Origin: Lentilactobacillus senioris DSM 24302 = JCM 17472
GTDB taxonomy: Bacteria; Bacillota; Bacilli; Lactobacillales; Lactobacillaceae
Direction of reading: 5' to 3'
DNA length: 64,000 nt
NCBI RefSeq assembly: GCF_001436555.1
Contig: NZ_AYZR01000004.1
Span: 372,001-436,000 of the forward strand
The notes under the pieces were generated by a model. That model was not told where the DNA came from. It did not search any database and was given only the letters and a program-made list of their open reading frames with translations. This document shows, in pieces, positions 7,598 to 16,724 of this stretch. The position numbers and the translations under genes are program-made. Positions within the stretch are counted from its first letter, which is position 1, and every line of letters begins with the position of its first letter.

Positions 7598-8231
7598 GCT
7601 TAGGAAACATGTGGTAATCTGACCATTTCATCACGGCTCCTTGGGTTACTAAGGCCCAAACGGTTCCGAACCCAATAGCGTAAAGGCGACCCGTGAAGAA
7701 ATAAGATAGACCGATGATAATTAGTGGTGGTAAGTAGCTAAGCCACTGAGAAATAATGGCACTGCCACTTCCAAATTTAAACCGAATAATGTAGGCCAAA
7801 TCATCATTGGGGTGCATAATCAGGTTACTGCGAGTATACATGGAAACGGCAACAGCAACCATGAATAAACCAACAACGTCTAGAATAATTCGAAGAACTA
7901 ATCCTAGCTGAGGAACTCCTAAAATATTCCAAATGTATTCAAATCCAGCCACTAAGTAGCTAAATGGGATAGTGTACATGATATTAGAGACGAACCGGCG
8001 CCGATCAAAGTGTCCCAGCAAAAGCTGGTTTAAGATCGTAACCGCTACGCCGTACAAAAACATCGCTGTGCCTAGCGGAATGCCGGTCCAATGAGAAAGG
8101 TTAACTGCCGACCCCGTCCAAACGGCACTCCCTAGATTGGTTGAAATTGCTAAGGCGTTTCCAGCAGCATTAATGATAATTGAGAGACATAAATATTTAA
8201 ACCGTTGATTGAAGTCTTTGAGCGCGGGCAT
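7575..8231 (-). CDS. YczE/YitT-like integral membrane protein
   Basis: A 218-residue membrane protein with about five helices. Start at 8231 (MPALKDFNQRF) because AAAGGAG stands before it; an upstream extension to 8360 is not hydrophobic in the expected manner and runs into the divergent promoter. The motif GNALAISTNLGSAVWTGSAVN resembles the 'LG..PW.v' region of YczE/YyaS proteins. Role unknown; members often sit beside transport or peptide genes. The gene diverges from the hypothetical gene at 8352. Confidence 0.7.
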   Translation of the reverse strand: MPALKDFNQRFKYLCLSIIINAAGNALAISTNLGSAVWTGSAVNLSHWTGIPLGTAMFLYGVAVTILNQLLLGHFDRRRFVSNIMYTIPFSYLVAGFEYIWNILGVPQLGLVLRIILDVVGLFMVAVAVSMYTRSNLIMHPNDDLAYIIRFKFGSGSAIISQWLSYLPPLIIIGLSYFFTGRLYAIGFGTVWALVTQGAVMKWSDYHMFPKLKHHIDL

Positions 8232-8351
8232 TTCAATCTCCTTTGAAATTCGTAATAATTTTATTATAGTCACATTCCGGGAAATAAGGCAAAAATAATC
8301 TGTGGCACTCATTATCGTGATATTATTAAATAAGAGCAGAGGTGATAAGCT

Positions 8352-8975
8352 ATGACACAAGAATACTTAGAAGAAGTTGCGGAGAAAAATTTTTCTAAAA
8401 ATCACTATTGGTTTATTCGCTTTAGATCTACCCGCTCGTATGCTAAGTTAGACCAGGCTCAAAAAGCTAATGCTTTTTACATTACCCAAGCATTTGTAGG
8501 TTTAGCTTATCGGTACCAACTACGATCGCCTAGAAGATGGACGGCAGCTTCCGTAAAAGAAGTTTTTAAGGAATACTTTCCTCGTAAAATTGCTGCTGAT
8601 AAAGTTTTCTTTAACTCAGTGTTTCCAGTGATGCGACGTTATTTTGCCTTTTTAGGCGCCCAACACAAAATTAGTAATGCTCAGACGTTAATTAACGCAC
8701 TGGATTCTCTGGATCCCCAAAAATTTGTTAACCACAGTAGTGACGTTAAATACTGGGATGATAGTAAGAAACAAGGTATGCGCATCATTTTAGGTTGGAC
8801 AGATGGCTTTACGGAGCAAGACCAACAACGTTTTTCTGAAGATTGCAATATGTTTGTACCCTTGTCGGTAGTCAAACAGCATCGTAATTTGCCAGACAAT
8901 ATCGTAGTTTTAACGGATAGTCGGCGAAAACAAGCAGCTCAACGAATTGAACAACGAACAAAACAACAGAAATAA
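8352..8975 (+). CDS. hypothetical cytosolic basic protein
   Basis: A 207-residue protein that I do not recognise. It is rich in Arg, Lys and aromatic residues, without signal peptide or membrane segment. Notable stretches are KNHYWFIRFRSTRSYAKLD near the N-terminus, VFPVMRRYFAFLGAQHKIS near residues 93-112, and a Gln/Arg-rich tail (RRKQAAQRIEQRTKQQK). The helical pattern in the first half loosely resembles SAM-like DNA-binding domains, but no catalytic motif is present. The ribosome site is AGAGGTGAT. A terminator follows at 8983-9014. Confidence 0.6.
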   Translation: MTQEYLEEVAEKNFSKNHYWFIRFRSTRSYAKLDQAQKANAFYITQAFVGLAYRYQLRSPRRWTAASVKEVFKEYFPRKIAADKVFFNSVFPVMRRYFAFLGAQHKISNAQTLINALDSLDPQKFVNHSSDVKYWDDSKKQGMRIILGWTDGFTEQDQQRFSEDCNMFVPLSVVKQHRNLPDNIVVLTDSRRKQAAQRIEQRTKQQK

Positions 8976-8982
8976 GTAATTA

Positions 8983-9014
8983 AAGCCGTCAGTTTAAAAA
9001 CTGACGGTTTTTTT
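8983..9014 (+). terminator. Rho-independent terminator
   Basis: AAAGCCGTCAGTTT / AAACTGACGG followed by seven T. Confidence 0.85.
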
Positions 9015-9024
9015 ATAGCAAAAT

Positions 9025-9077
9025 TTGAACCAATTAGTTAGTTCTGATATTCTTAATGAGAAATGAAAGCGTTTAAC
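9025..9077 (+). promoter_or_regulatory. glpF promoter with CcpA cre site
   Basis: TTGAAC (9025-9030), 17-base spacer, TATTCT (9048-9053). Eleven bases on, TGAAAGCGTTTAAC (9064-9077) agrees with the cre consensus at 12 of 14 positions. Its position over the early transcribed region suggests CcpA repression of glycerol uptake when preferred sugars are present. Confidence 0.65.
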
Positions 9078-9097
9078 GCTGAAGGGATGGTTTTTTA

Positions 9098-9805
9098 ATG
9101 AATGGATTTATTGGAGAGTTTTTAGGAACCATGGTTCTGATTATTTTTGGGACTGCCACTGGAGCCGGGGTGAATTTGAAAAAAACATATGGAAATAACG
9201 CCGGCTGGCTCTTGATCTGTTTAGCTTGGGGGATGGCAGTTACCATGGGAGTTTACGTTGCTGCAGCCTTTGGCGCACAAGGGCATTTAAATCCGGCAGT
9301 AACTGTTTCATATGCGGTATTTGGGATGTTTCCTTGGCATGATGTATTGCCATATGTTTTGGGTCAGTTTTTAGGAGCATTTGTGGGAGCCACGTTAGCT
9401 ATTTTTCAATTTATTCCCCACTTCAAGGCTACTAAAAACGAAGCAGAGGGTAACTCAGTAGGAATTTTTGCTACGAGACCGGCGATTGCTTCTCCACTTT
9501 ATAATTTGATTTCAGAAGTAGTTACCACCTTTGTGTTCATTTTTGTATTGCTTAACTTAGGTGATTTCACTACTGGTTTGAAGCCCTTTATCGTGGGGAT
9601 GCTGATTATGGTTTTAGGGGTCAGCTTAGGGACCACCACCGGCTTTGCGATTAATCCGGCGCGAGATTGGGGTCCTCGATTGGCTTATACTATCTGGCCA
9701 ATCCCGAATAAGTCAGGCGCAGAATGGAGTTATGCATGGGTACCGATGGTGGGACCTATGCTAGGGGGCTTCTTAGCGGCCGGACTACAATTTATTATTA
9801 AGTAA
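9098..9805 (+). CDS. glpF: glycerol facilitator / aquaglyceroporin
   Basis: A 235-residue MIP-family channel with six helices and two NPA-type half-helices: LNPAVT near residues 67-72 and INPARD near 185-190. The Asp after the second NPA-R (NPARDWGPRL) is characteristic of glycerol facilitators rather than water channels. It passes glycerol through the cytoplasmic membrane. glpK lies 1.2 kb downstream in the same direction, which supports the role. Start ATG with AAGGGATGG ahead. The cre site upstream implies catabolite repression. Confidence 0.9.
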   Translation: MNGFIGEFLGTMVLIIFGTATGAGVNLKKTYGNNAGWLLICLAWGMAVTMGVYVAAAFGAQGHLNPAVTVSYAVFGMFPWHDVLPYVLGQFLGAFVGATLAIFQFIPHFKATKNEAEGNSVGIFATRPAIASPLYNLISEVVTTFVFIFVLLNLGDFTTGLKPFIVGMLIMVLGVSLGTTTGFAINPARDWGPRLAYTIWPIPNKSGAEWSYAWVPMVGPMLGGFLAAGLQFIIK

Positions 9806-9870
9806 GCAAAACTATTGGCAGTGAGCCATAAAGTGGTTATAATATGTGAAAAAGTAAGCAAGGTGATAAA

Positions 9871-10092
9871 ATGGCAACTGAATTAAAAAATTATGCACAG
9901 ACCGTTTTAGATCAAGCGAGTGATGGCCATAACTACCATTGGGTGGATGAATATAATGGACGTCCTTATGAACCCATGTTGATTTCGCATGATAACCACT
10001 GTGGAGCGGTATTTTTAATTAGCCCCGAAGATTTTGCTAATGGTAAGCGTTGTTACCTTCATCAACACTGCGGGTGGCATCCCAAACGATAA
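9871..10092 (+). CDS. small conserved hypothetical protein, His/Cys-rich
   Basis: A 73-residue protein between glpF and glpK with a good ribosome site (AAGGTGATAAA). It is soluble and carries many His and several Cys (HDNHCGAVF, KRCYLHQHCGW), a composition that could bind metal, although spacing does not match a named zinc motif. I do not recognise it. Position suggests possible co-transcription with glpF; about 65 bases separate them, without a visible terminator. Confidence 0.65.
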   Translation: MATELKNYAQTVLDQASDGHNYHWVDEYNGRPYEPMLISHDNHCGAVFLISPEDFANGKRCYLHQHCGWHPKR

Positions 10093-10141
10093 TTGGTATA
10101 TATTTATTTAGTGAATTAATGCCCATGATATCAATATATTT

Positions 10142-10195
10142 GCCCTAATGACTACGCTATGGTATAGTTCGTGACGTAGGCTTTAGGGTTTTTTA
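10142..10195 (+). terminator. terminator before glpK
   Basis: CCCTAA-TGAC-TACG pairs with CGTA-GGC-TTAGGG around a 16-base loop, followed by six T. Confidence 0.7.
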
Positions 10196-10272
10196 ATTTC
10201 TAAGCAATGAAATTATGATACGATATTAACTATAAAAAAATGAAATCGCTTGCGGTAAATTGGAGGTCTAGC

Positions 10273-11793
10273 ATGTTAACAGATCAAAAAAAGTATATTT
10301 TATCAATCGATCAAGGAACCACTAGTACTCGAGCTATGCTTTTCGATCATTCGGGACGCAAAGTTATTGAGGGTTATAAGGAGATCGATCAGATCATCCC
10401 TCATAGCGGCTGGATTGAAGAAGACGCTAACGAAATTTGGAATTCAGTTTTGTCGGTAATTGCCAGTGCGCTAATTGACGGCGGAATTCATCCTGAAGAC
10501 ATAGAAGGAATTGGAATTTCTAACCAACGTGAAACTACGATTATTTGGGATAAGGAAACTGGTGAGCCGATTTATAATGCGATTGGTTGGCAATCTAAGC
10601 AAACTGCTCAATTGGCTCGGAAATTAGAGGCGGATGGTTATTCGAATTTAATTCATAAAAAAACGGGGTTAATTGTGGATTCTTACTTCTCAGCAACTAA
10701 AATTCGTTGGATTTTAGACCACGTTGCGGGAGCTCAAGAACGGGCGGAAAAGGGAGAATTGTTATTTGGAACGGTGGATACTTGGTTAACTTGGAAACTT
10801 TCTGGGGGCCGTTATCACGTTACCGATTACACCAACGCCAGTCGAACTATGTTGTTTAACATTCACGCTTTACGCTGGGACGAAGATATTTTGAAGTTGT
10901 TAAATATTCCGGCAGCGATCTTGCCAGAAGTGAAGACCTCTAGTGAAGTGTATGGCACTACGCAAAACTATCAGTTCTACGGCATTGAAGTTCCGATCGC
11001 CGGGATTGCTGGGGATCAACAGGCTGCTTTGATTGGTCAGATGGCATTTGAACCCGGAATGATTAAGAATACATATGGGGACGGGGCCTTCTTGATTATG
11101 AACACCGGATTGAAACCGGAGTTGGCGGATGATAACTTGTTGACTACGATCGCCTATAATATCGATGGGACTGTTAATTATGCGTTGGAGGGTTCTATTT
11201 TTGCAGCGGGCTCCGCGGTAAGTTGGCTCCACGATAATATGCAACTGATTGATAATGTCCCGGAATCTAGACAGGCGGCTATGAATTCCACTGATAACGA
11301 TGAAGTATATGTGGTTCCAGCATTTAACGGGTTAGGAGCGCCATATTGGGACCAAGACGTGCGCGGGGCAGCCTTTGGGATGACGCGGGGAACCACTAGA
11401 AATGATTTTGTAAAGGCCACTTTGCAATCTATTGCTTATGGGACTAAGGACATTATTGAAACAATGGAAAGAGATACCCACATTCGGATCCCCCAACTGA
11501 TGGCCGATGGGGGAGCTTCACGAAACCGTTATTTAATGCAATTTCAAGCTGATATCTTAAACATCCCAATTATTCGAGCTAGTGATGAAGATACGACTGC
11601 GTTTGGGGCCGCTGTATTGGCTGGCTTAGCGGTTGGCTTTTGGAAGGATATTGATGAAATTAAAGGTTTTGTAGAAACCGGGCGCTTATTTAAACCTGAC
11701 ATGGCTGCTGATCGACGTTCCAAACTTTACCGCGGTTGGAAAGCGGCAGTTGCCGCTACTCGGACTTTCCGGTTAACTGATTTGGAAGATTAA
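10273..11793 (+). CDS. glpK: glycerol kinase
   Basis: A 506-residue FGGY kinase that phosphorylates glycerol to sn-glycerol-3-phosphate with ATP. Start taken at ATG 10273, behind TTGGAGGTC; a start 33 bases earlier lacks a ribosome site. The N-terminal phosphate loop [15 protein letters not shown] (11-25), the glycerol-binding ISNQRETT and [11 protein letters not shown], and the actin-like [11 protein letters not shown] are present. The residue aligned with the histidine that PTS HPr phosphorylates in enterococcal GlpK (HFYG/HFFG context) is Gln234 here ([13 protein letters not shown]). Another oddity is NTYGDGAFL in place of the usual NTYGTG. A terminator follows the stop at once. Confidence 0.95.
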   Translation: MLTDQKKYILSIDQGTTSTRAMLFDHSGRKVIEGYKEIDQIIPHSGWIEEDANEIWNSVLSVIASALIDGGIHPEDIEGIGISNQRETTIIWDKETGEPIYNAIGWQSKQTAQLARKLEADGYSNLIHKKTGLIVDSYFSATKIRWILDHVAGAQERAEKGELLFGTVDTWLTWKLSGGRYHVTDYTNASRTMLFNIHALRWDEDILKLLNIPAAILPEVKTSSEVYGTTQNYQFYGIEVPIAGIAGDQQAALIGQMAFEPGMIKNTYGDGAFLIMNTGLKPELADDNLLTTIAYNIDGTVNYALEGSIFAAGSAVSWLHDNMQLIDNVPESRQAAMNSTDNDEVYVVPAFNGLGAPYWDQDVRGAAFGMTRGTTRNDFVKATLQSIAYGTKDIIETMERDTHIRIPQLMADGGASRNRYLMQFQADILNIPIIRASDEDTTAFGAAVLAGLAVGFWKDIDEIKGFVETGRLFKPDMAADRRSKLYRGWKAAVAATRTFRLTDLED

Positions 11794-11828
11794 AAAAAGA
11801 GTGAACACCAATGTGTTCACTCTTTTTT
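11793..11828. terminator. bidirectional terminator between glpK and a convergent gene
   Basis: AAAAAAAGAGTGAACAC / GTGTTCACTCTTTTTT hairpin, usable in both directions. Confidence 0.85.
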
Positions 11829-12240
11829 ATTTCTCTTCGCTGAGGTATCGATTCTCAATTAACAGTTGCTTGGAACGCTGGTCAGCTGGTTGGTAACCAA
11901 TATTAAATAAATGCTTGAAGTACATCATATTATAAAGGCCAGCCCAGATAAACCGACAAATGTTAGCCCCAATATAGTAAGCAACCTCAAAAGTTTCTCC
12001 CATTGCCATGGAAATCCCCATTCCCATGATTAATTGAATACTAATCATGCTTAGGAAATTGTACCAATCAGAGCGAAAAATTGATGGTAGCATCCCAAAA
12101 ATCAAGCTAGTCCAAGAAAAGCCTACTTTGGCAATTCGCATCTGGCCATCGGCGCGTTTAACTACCGCAAAATTGGGTGGAATTGGGATCATGTTGTTAT
12201 TATTTTGATCATCATTACCGTTACCAAACGGATTTTGCAT
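11827..12240 (-). CDS. DUF2628/HrgC-like membrane protein
   Basis: A 137-residue protein with an Asn-rich N-terminus (NGNDDQNNNN), then a soluble strand region (VVKRADGQMRIAKVGFSW) and two or three hydrophobic helices. KVGFSWTSLIFGMLPSIFRSDW is the hallmark of the DUF2628 family. The role is unknown. The start ATG at 12240 lies 21 bases after rlmD, so the two are probably co-transcribed, although the ribosome site is unclear. Confidence 0.72.
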   Translation of the reverse strand: MQNPFGNGNDDQNNNNMIPIPPNFAVVKRADGQMRIAKVGFSWTSLIFGMLPSIFRSDWYNFLSMISIQLIMGMGISMAMGETFEVAYYIGANICRFIWAGLYNMMYFKHLFNIGYQPADQRSKQLLIENRYLSEEK

Positions 12241-12261
12241 AGTATAGCCTGCTTTCTGGAA

Positions 12262-13668
12262 TTATTTTTTGGTGAATTTAACAACTGCTTCACAACGAGC
12301 AGTTTGAGGCATCATATCGATGGATTGGATCAAGTCTACTCGGTATTTATCCGTTAATTTAACTAAATCGCGGGCCAAAGTTGATGGATTACATGAAATG
12401 TAAACAAATTGGCTGGGAGCACTGGTTAAAATAGCATCAATTAACGAATCAGCTAAGCCAGTACGGGGAGGATCCACGATAATAATATCGGGATCAAAGC
12501 CATCTTCTAGCCAGGCTGGCAAGAGTTCTTCAGCTTCACCCACTTCGTAAAAGGCGTTAGTGATATGATTTTTTAAGGCATTATGGTTGGCATCGTCTAC
12601 CGCTTCTTCGATGGTGTCCATACCGCGAACTTCGCGAACTTTGTCTGCAGCAAGGAGACCGATTGTCCCGACACCGGCGTAGGCATCCACAAGTTTCTCT
12701 TTACCAGTTAGTTTCAAAGACTTGAAAGCTTCGTGGTAAAGAGTAGGGGTCATAAATGAGTTTAACTGTAAGAAGGCTCTTGGTGATAAATCAAATTCGA
12801 GGCCGTCGAGCACTTCGGTGATTACCTTTTTACCTGCTAAGTGAATGGTTTGCTCGCCCCAGACTAATGAAGTCTTGCCGGGGTTCACGTTTTGGTTAAC
12901 GGAAACCACTTCTGGTAATTCGGTGGCAATCCGTTCTAGAAGTTGACGTTTCTTCAATAGTTTAGGACTTTGGGTCACAAAAGTAACTTGAACTTCGTTA
13001 GTGGCAACGGCCGCTCTGACCACCACTGTTTTAATAATACCGGAGTTCTTTTCTTCGTCATACACGGGAATGTTGAGGTCGGCTATCATAGCAACAACGG
13101 CATTCATGACTTTCATTACTAGTGGATATTGTAAGGCACTGGTTTTGAGGTCTACCACGTTGTGGCTACGAGCTTCATACAAACCGGCAACTACTTGTCC
13201 ATCTTGTTCGCGAACCTGGAATTGCGCTTTATTCCGGTAAGCTACGGGATTATCCATCCCGATAGTTTGCGGAATTTTGTAGTGTTTATAACCGGCTGGC
13301 TTGAATTTTTCGAGGGCACTAATGATCATGTCCCGTTTAAATTGTAACTGAGCTGGGTAGGCCAAGTTTTCGAGTTCAAAGCCACCCACTTCGTTAGCGT
13401 AAGCATCTACCGGTTCGATGCGATCGGCTGAAGTTTGTAAAATTTCGGTGAGATCTGCCCGAATAAAGCGAGGAAGATCTTCTCGAACGGTGACCCGCAC
13501 CACTTCATTAGGTAAAGCACCAGGAACGAAAACCAGTTTGCGTTGGTAGTAACCAATACCTTCTCCGTTGATTCCTAGGCGTTTGATAGTAATTTTGAAT
13601 TGTTCGCCAGGTGTTACGGAAACACCGTCGCGATCGTAGTTATTGTAATTTTTTTCGTATTTAGTCAT
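12262..13668 (-). CDS. rlmD: 23S rRNA (uracil-C5)-methyltransferase
   Basis: A 468-residue RumA/TrmA-family enzyme that methylates U1939 (and in Firmicutes often U747) of 23S rRNA using SAM. The N-terminal TRAM domain covers about residues 22-80 (FKITIKRLGINGEGIGYYQ). The SAM motif VDAYAGVGTIGLLAA lies near residue 320, DPPRTGL near 400, and the catalytic Cys in YISCNPSTLARDL near 430. Start ATG with AAGGAAG ahead. The gene is often annotated rlmCD in Gram-positives. Confidence 0.92.
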   Translation of the reverse strand: MTKYEKNYNNYDRDGVSVTPGEQFKITIKRLGINGEGIGYYQRKLVFVPGALPNEVVRVTVREDLPRFIRADLTEILQTSADRIEPVDAYANEVGGFELENLAYPAQLQFKRDMIISALEKFKPAGYKHYKIPQTIGMDNPVAYRNKAQFQVREQDGQVVAGLYEARSHNVVDLKTSALQYPLVMKVMNAVVAMIADLNIPVYDEEKNSGIIKTVVVRAAVATNEVQVTFVTQSPKLLKKRQLLERIATELPEVVSVNQNVNPGKTSLVWGEQTIHLAGKKVITEVLDGLEFDLSPRAFLQLNSFMTPTLYHEAFKSLKLTGKEKLVDAYAGVGTIGLLAADKVREVRGMDTIEEAVDDANHNALKNHITNAFYEVGEAEELLPAWLEDGFDPDIIIVDPPRTGLADSLIDAILTSAPSQFVYISCNPSTLARDLVKLTDKYRVDLIQSIDMMPQTARCEAVVKFTKK

Positions 13669-13752
13669 GGGAACTTCCTTACTGCTTAGTATTCGCTCAT
13701 TATAACAGAGATGGTCAATGTTTGTCAGATTAGCCTAGCATTTTAATAAAAT

Positions 13753-13787
13753 AAAAGCCGCTTGGTAAGGGTGACTAACCAAGCGGA
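13753..13787 (-). terminator. terminator after the aldo/keto reductase gene
   Basis: CCGCTTGGT / ACCAAGCGG hairpin; on the minus strand it is followed by GCTTTTATTTTATT. Confidence 0.75.
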
Positions 13788-13806
13788 TAAGTTAACTTAA
13801 ATTTGC

Positions 13807-14655
13807 TTAAAAATCTGCGGTATCTGGATCCGTAACTAATTCAGCTTGACCATGGAACCCATCGATAGTTTTCATATCGGCTGGTTCTAGTTCGAAGTCA
13901 AAAATATCGGCGTTGGCCTTGATATATTCTTCGTGAACGGACTTAGGTAATGGTAAGAAACCGTGTTGTAATGACCAACGAAGGACTACTTGAGCGGCAG
14001 ACTTATTGTATTTAGCGGCAATGTCATTAAGGGCCGGGATCTTAAGAACTGAACCAGTACCTAATGGACTGTAAGCTTCGGATAAAATATCGTGATCGTC
14101 ATTGTATTCTACTACCCCAGGTTGTAAATCACTAGGGTTTAGGAAGATTTGGTTAACCATTGGAGTGATTTCAGCGGTTTCTAGTAGGGCATCTAGGTGG
14201 TGAGGTTTGAAATTAGAAACCCCGATCGCTTTAGCCTGGCCAGATTTATAAAATTCTTCCATGGCTTTCCAAGATTGGGCGTTAACTTCCTTCCAGTTAG
14301 AACGGAAGTTGACTGGGTTAGGCCAGTGAATGAGGTATAAATCAACGTAATCCAAACCTAATTTACTTAATGAGTCAGCAAAAGCTAGCTTTGTTGCTTC
14401 ATAACCGTGATCGTTGTTCCAAAGTTTAGTGGTAACAAAGATGTCTTTGCGATCCACACCACTATCCTTAATGGCTTGGCCCACAAATTCTTCGTTGCCA
14501 TAGCCAGCGGCGGTATCAATGTGACGATAACCCGCTTTTAACGCTGCCAATACTGAATCGTAAGCTTCGTCGCCATCAGCTTGCCAAGTACCAAAGCCCA
14601 CTACTGGAATTTTATTTCCGTTAGAAAGGGTATATGTATCAGTTAATCCTGCCAA
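13807..14655 (-). CDS. aldo/keto reductase
   Basis: A 282-residue NADPH-dependent reductase with the TIM-barrel AKR fold. I choose TTG at 14655 (product begins AGLTDTYTLSNGNKIP) because TTGGAGGG stands seven bases before it; the ATG at 14688 lies upstream of that ribosome site. The catalytic tetrad is visible: IDTAAGYGNE (Asp, Tyr), VTTKLW (Lys) and YLIHWP (His). The cofactor motif PLPKSVHEEYIKAN is present near residue 240. It reduces aldehydes or ketones such as methylglyoxal or 2,5-diketo sugars; the true substrate is unknown. Confidence 0.9.
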   Translation of the reverse strand: MAGLTDTYTLSNGNKIPVVGFGTWQADGDEAYDSVLAALKAGYRHIDTAAGYGNEEFVGQAIKDSGVDRKDIFVTTKLWNNDHGYEATKLAFADSLSKLGLDYVDLYLIHWPNPVNFRSNWKEVNAQSWKAMEEFYKSGQAKAIGVSNFKPHHLDALLETAEITPMVNQIFLNPSDLQPGVVEYNDDHDILSEAYSPLGTGSVLKIPALNDIAAKYNKSAAQVVLRWSLQHGFLPLPKSVHEEYIKANADIFDFELEPADMKTIDGFHGQAELVTDPDTADF

Positions 14656-14889
14656 AACGATCCCTCCAATTTCTTTTAGTAAATACATTCTAAATAAAAA
14701 TCAAATTTAGTCAAATTTAATGTAAAAAAGAATATATAGCAGTTTAATTTCTGAAAACATGATAATATATACAATATATTCAGTAACCGATGGCATGTTA
14801 ACAACAATGGTAACGCTATCTGGTTACGGTTAATTTAAAGAATTATACCGAAAAAATCGTGGTAAACACCACCCCGAGGAGGATATAGT

Positions 14890-15747
14890 ATGGAACGAAA
14901 TGTAGCAATTGTGACGGGTGCTTCATCTGGAATTGGAATGCAAATTGCCAAGAACCTAAAGCGAAATGGCTTCAACGTTTTTGGCTTGGCTCGGCGAGTA
15001 GACAAAATGAACGCATTAGATAATTTGGGGATTAACACCATGTATCTAGACGTAGCTGATGAAGACAGTGTTGATGCCGCAATTAAGCAAATTGTAGCTC
15101 AAACTGGTCGAATTGACGTTTTAGTTAATAACGCTGGCTATGGTTCTTTTGGGGCGGTGGAAGAAGTACCGTTAGAAGAAGGCGAGTACCAATTCAAAGT
15201 CAACGTTTTTGGAACAATGAAGATGATCCAAGCTGTCTTGCCAACGATGCGTGAACAACACAGTGGTCGGATTATTAATATTTCATCAGTAGACGGTAAA
15301 ATTGCTCAATTAATGGGCAGTTGGTACGTTGGTTCTAAGTTTGCCATTGAAGGGATCAGTGACGCATTAAGATTAGAACTTAAGCCATTTGGAATTGACG
15401 TCATCGTAGTTGAACCAGGGGTAGTGGCCTCAGAATGGTCAGCAGTAGCAATGGATAAGTTGGTGGATAGTTCTGCTAATGGTCCTTACGCTGGAATGGC
15501 CCGTCAAGCTCAGAACTTTATGACTGCCACTAGTCAATTTGCTTCTCAACCTCGCGTAGTAGCTCGACTAGTTGATATGGCAGCGATTAGTCGCCGGCCA
15601 AAGACTCGTTACGCTGGTGGTGCTGGTGCTAAGCTGGGATTGTGTGCTCGCAAAGTCCTTTCTGATCGCGCTATGGATGCTTTGATGACAGCAATGTATC
15701 GGTATACTTCTAAGATGGTTAACCACGAAATCGCGATTAATCGTTAA
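14890..15747 (+). CDS. short-chain dehydrogenase/reductase
   Basis: A 285-residue classical SDR. Cofactor motif TGASSGIGMQIAKNLKR at residues 8-24, followed by LARRVDKM, which suggests NADP+ preference. NNAGYG lies near residue 80, the catalytic Ser in NISSVDG near 138, and the active Tyr/Lys in YVGSKFAIEG near 151-155. The C-terminal 60 residues extend beyond the basic SDR length, as in family members acting on lipid or steroid-like substrates. Substrate unknown. Ribosome site GAGGAGGAT. It is divergent from the aldo/keto reductase gene. Confidence 0.88.
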   Translation: MERNVAIVTGASSGIGMQIAKNLKRNGFNVFGLARRVDKMNALDNLGINTMYLDVADEDSVDAAIKQIVAQTGRIDVLVNNAGYGSFGAVEEVPLEEGEYQFKVNVFGTMKMIQAVLPTMREQHSGRIINISSVDGKIAQLMGSWYVGSKFAIEGISDALRLELKPFGIDVIVVEPGVVASEWSAVAMDKLVDSSANGPYAGMARQAQNFMTATSQFASQPRVVARLVDMAAISRRPKTRYAGGAGAKLGLCARKVLSDRAMDALMTAMYRYTSKMVNHEIAINR

Positions 15748-15764
15748 TTAAATAACTAAGAAAA

Positions 15765-15897
15765 AACACTAGGGGTGCCTTTGTGGCTGAGATGGAATTA
15801 TCCAATCCCTTGGAACCTGTAAGTTAATACTTGCGTAGGGAATGTGTGCTGTTTTACTGAGCCGTTACCCGCAAGTAATTAGGTAGCGGCTTTTTTG
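15765..15897 (+). promoter_or_regulatory. TPP riboswitch with terminator, controlling thiMDE
   Basis: The THI element core is present: ACTAGGGGTGCC (15768-15779), GTGGCTGAGATGG and ACCTGTAAGTTAATACTTGCG-TAGGGA. The terminator is GCCGTTACC/GGTAGCGGC with six T (15861-15896). CGCAAGTA inside the terminator (15870-15877) is complementary to TACTTGCG of the aptamer 3' arm (15828-15835), giving the antiterminator. Thiamine pyrophosphate should therefore stop transcription of the operon. Confidence 0.95.
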
Positions 15898-15925
15898 CTG
15901 CCTCAATTATGAGGAGGAAACTATA

Positions 15926-16720
15926 ATGAAATTTGAATTATTAGATCAGGTCAGAACCCAAAATCCAATTGCCTTTAATATTTCCAACTTTGTGACCGTC
16001 CAAGACGTAGCTAATGGCATTAATGCCATCGGAGGTTCACCAATCATGTCTGAGGAAATCAACGAAGCTAACGCCATGGTCCAGATGAGCAATTCCGTAA
16101 CGATTAATCTAGGGGCATTTACCGAAGCCCAACTCGACCAAATCAAAGCAGTGGGCCTAGCAGCTCAAGATAATTTTAAGCCAGTAGTCCTAGATCCAGT
16201 GGCTGTGGGCGCGGTCGCTTACCGTTTAGAACGTTGCAATCAATTATTAGACGAATTTCCGGTGACGGTCATTCGTGGTAATGCTGGTGAAGTGGCGGCC
16301 TTAGCAGACGTAGAATGGCAAAGCAAGGGTATTGATGCTGGTGACGGTAATGCTGACGTGGTGGCAATGGCTAAAGCATTAGCTAATAAGCGGAACTGTG
16401 TAGTAGTTTTGAGTGGCAAGACTGATGTGATCACTGATGGTAGTAGGGTAACTCAGGTCTACAATCAAACTGATTTATTCAAATTACACGTGGGTTCAGG
16501 AGACATGCTTTCTAGTACGATCGGAGTCTTTTTAGGAACTGGGGCTGATCCATACGAAGCAGCACAAATGGCTAGTTTGACTTTTGCAGTGGCTGGTCAA
16601 GTGGTAGCTAATAAAATGGAGCAACCTTTAGCCGGTAGTTTTGGCCCCCGGTTAATAGATGAGTTATACTTAATTAATAAGAGCACCGTCGAAGCTGTCG
16701 GTGATTTCAAGGAGGGATAG
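15926..16720 (+). CDS. thiM: hydroxyethylthiazole kinase
   Basis: A 264-residue ribokinase-like kinase that phosphorylates the thiazole moiety for thiamine salvage. The substrate region NISNFVTVQDVANGINAIGG lies at residues 18-37 with the family's SPIMSEE. The ATP motif is HVGSGDMLSSTIGVFLG near residue 190. Length fits ThiM. First gene of thiM-thiD-thiE, behind the TPP riboswitch; GAGGAGGAAA is the ribosome site. No thiC or thiG is present, so this is salvage rather than de novo synthesis as far as the window shows. Confidence 0.93.
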   Translation: MKFELLDQVRTQNPIAFNISNFVTVQDVANGINAIGGSPIMSEEINEANAMVQMSNSVTINLGAFTEAQLDQIKAVGLAAQDNFKPVVLDPVAVGAVAYRLERCNQLLDEFPVTVIRGNAGEVAALADVEWQSKGIDAGDGNADVVAMAKALANKRNCVVVLSGKTDVITDGSRVTQVYNQTDLFKLHVGSGDMLSSTIGVFLGTGADPYEAAQMASLTFAVAGQVVANKMEQPLAGSFGPRLIDELYLINKSTVEAVGDFKEG

Positions 16721-16724
16721 TTGG

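Noticed and set aside
8352-8975. The basic hypothetical protein as an integrase or recombinase
   Set aside because: No catalytic Arg/His/Tyr pattern is present; only a vague likeness in the N-terminal helices.
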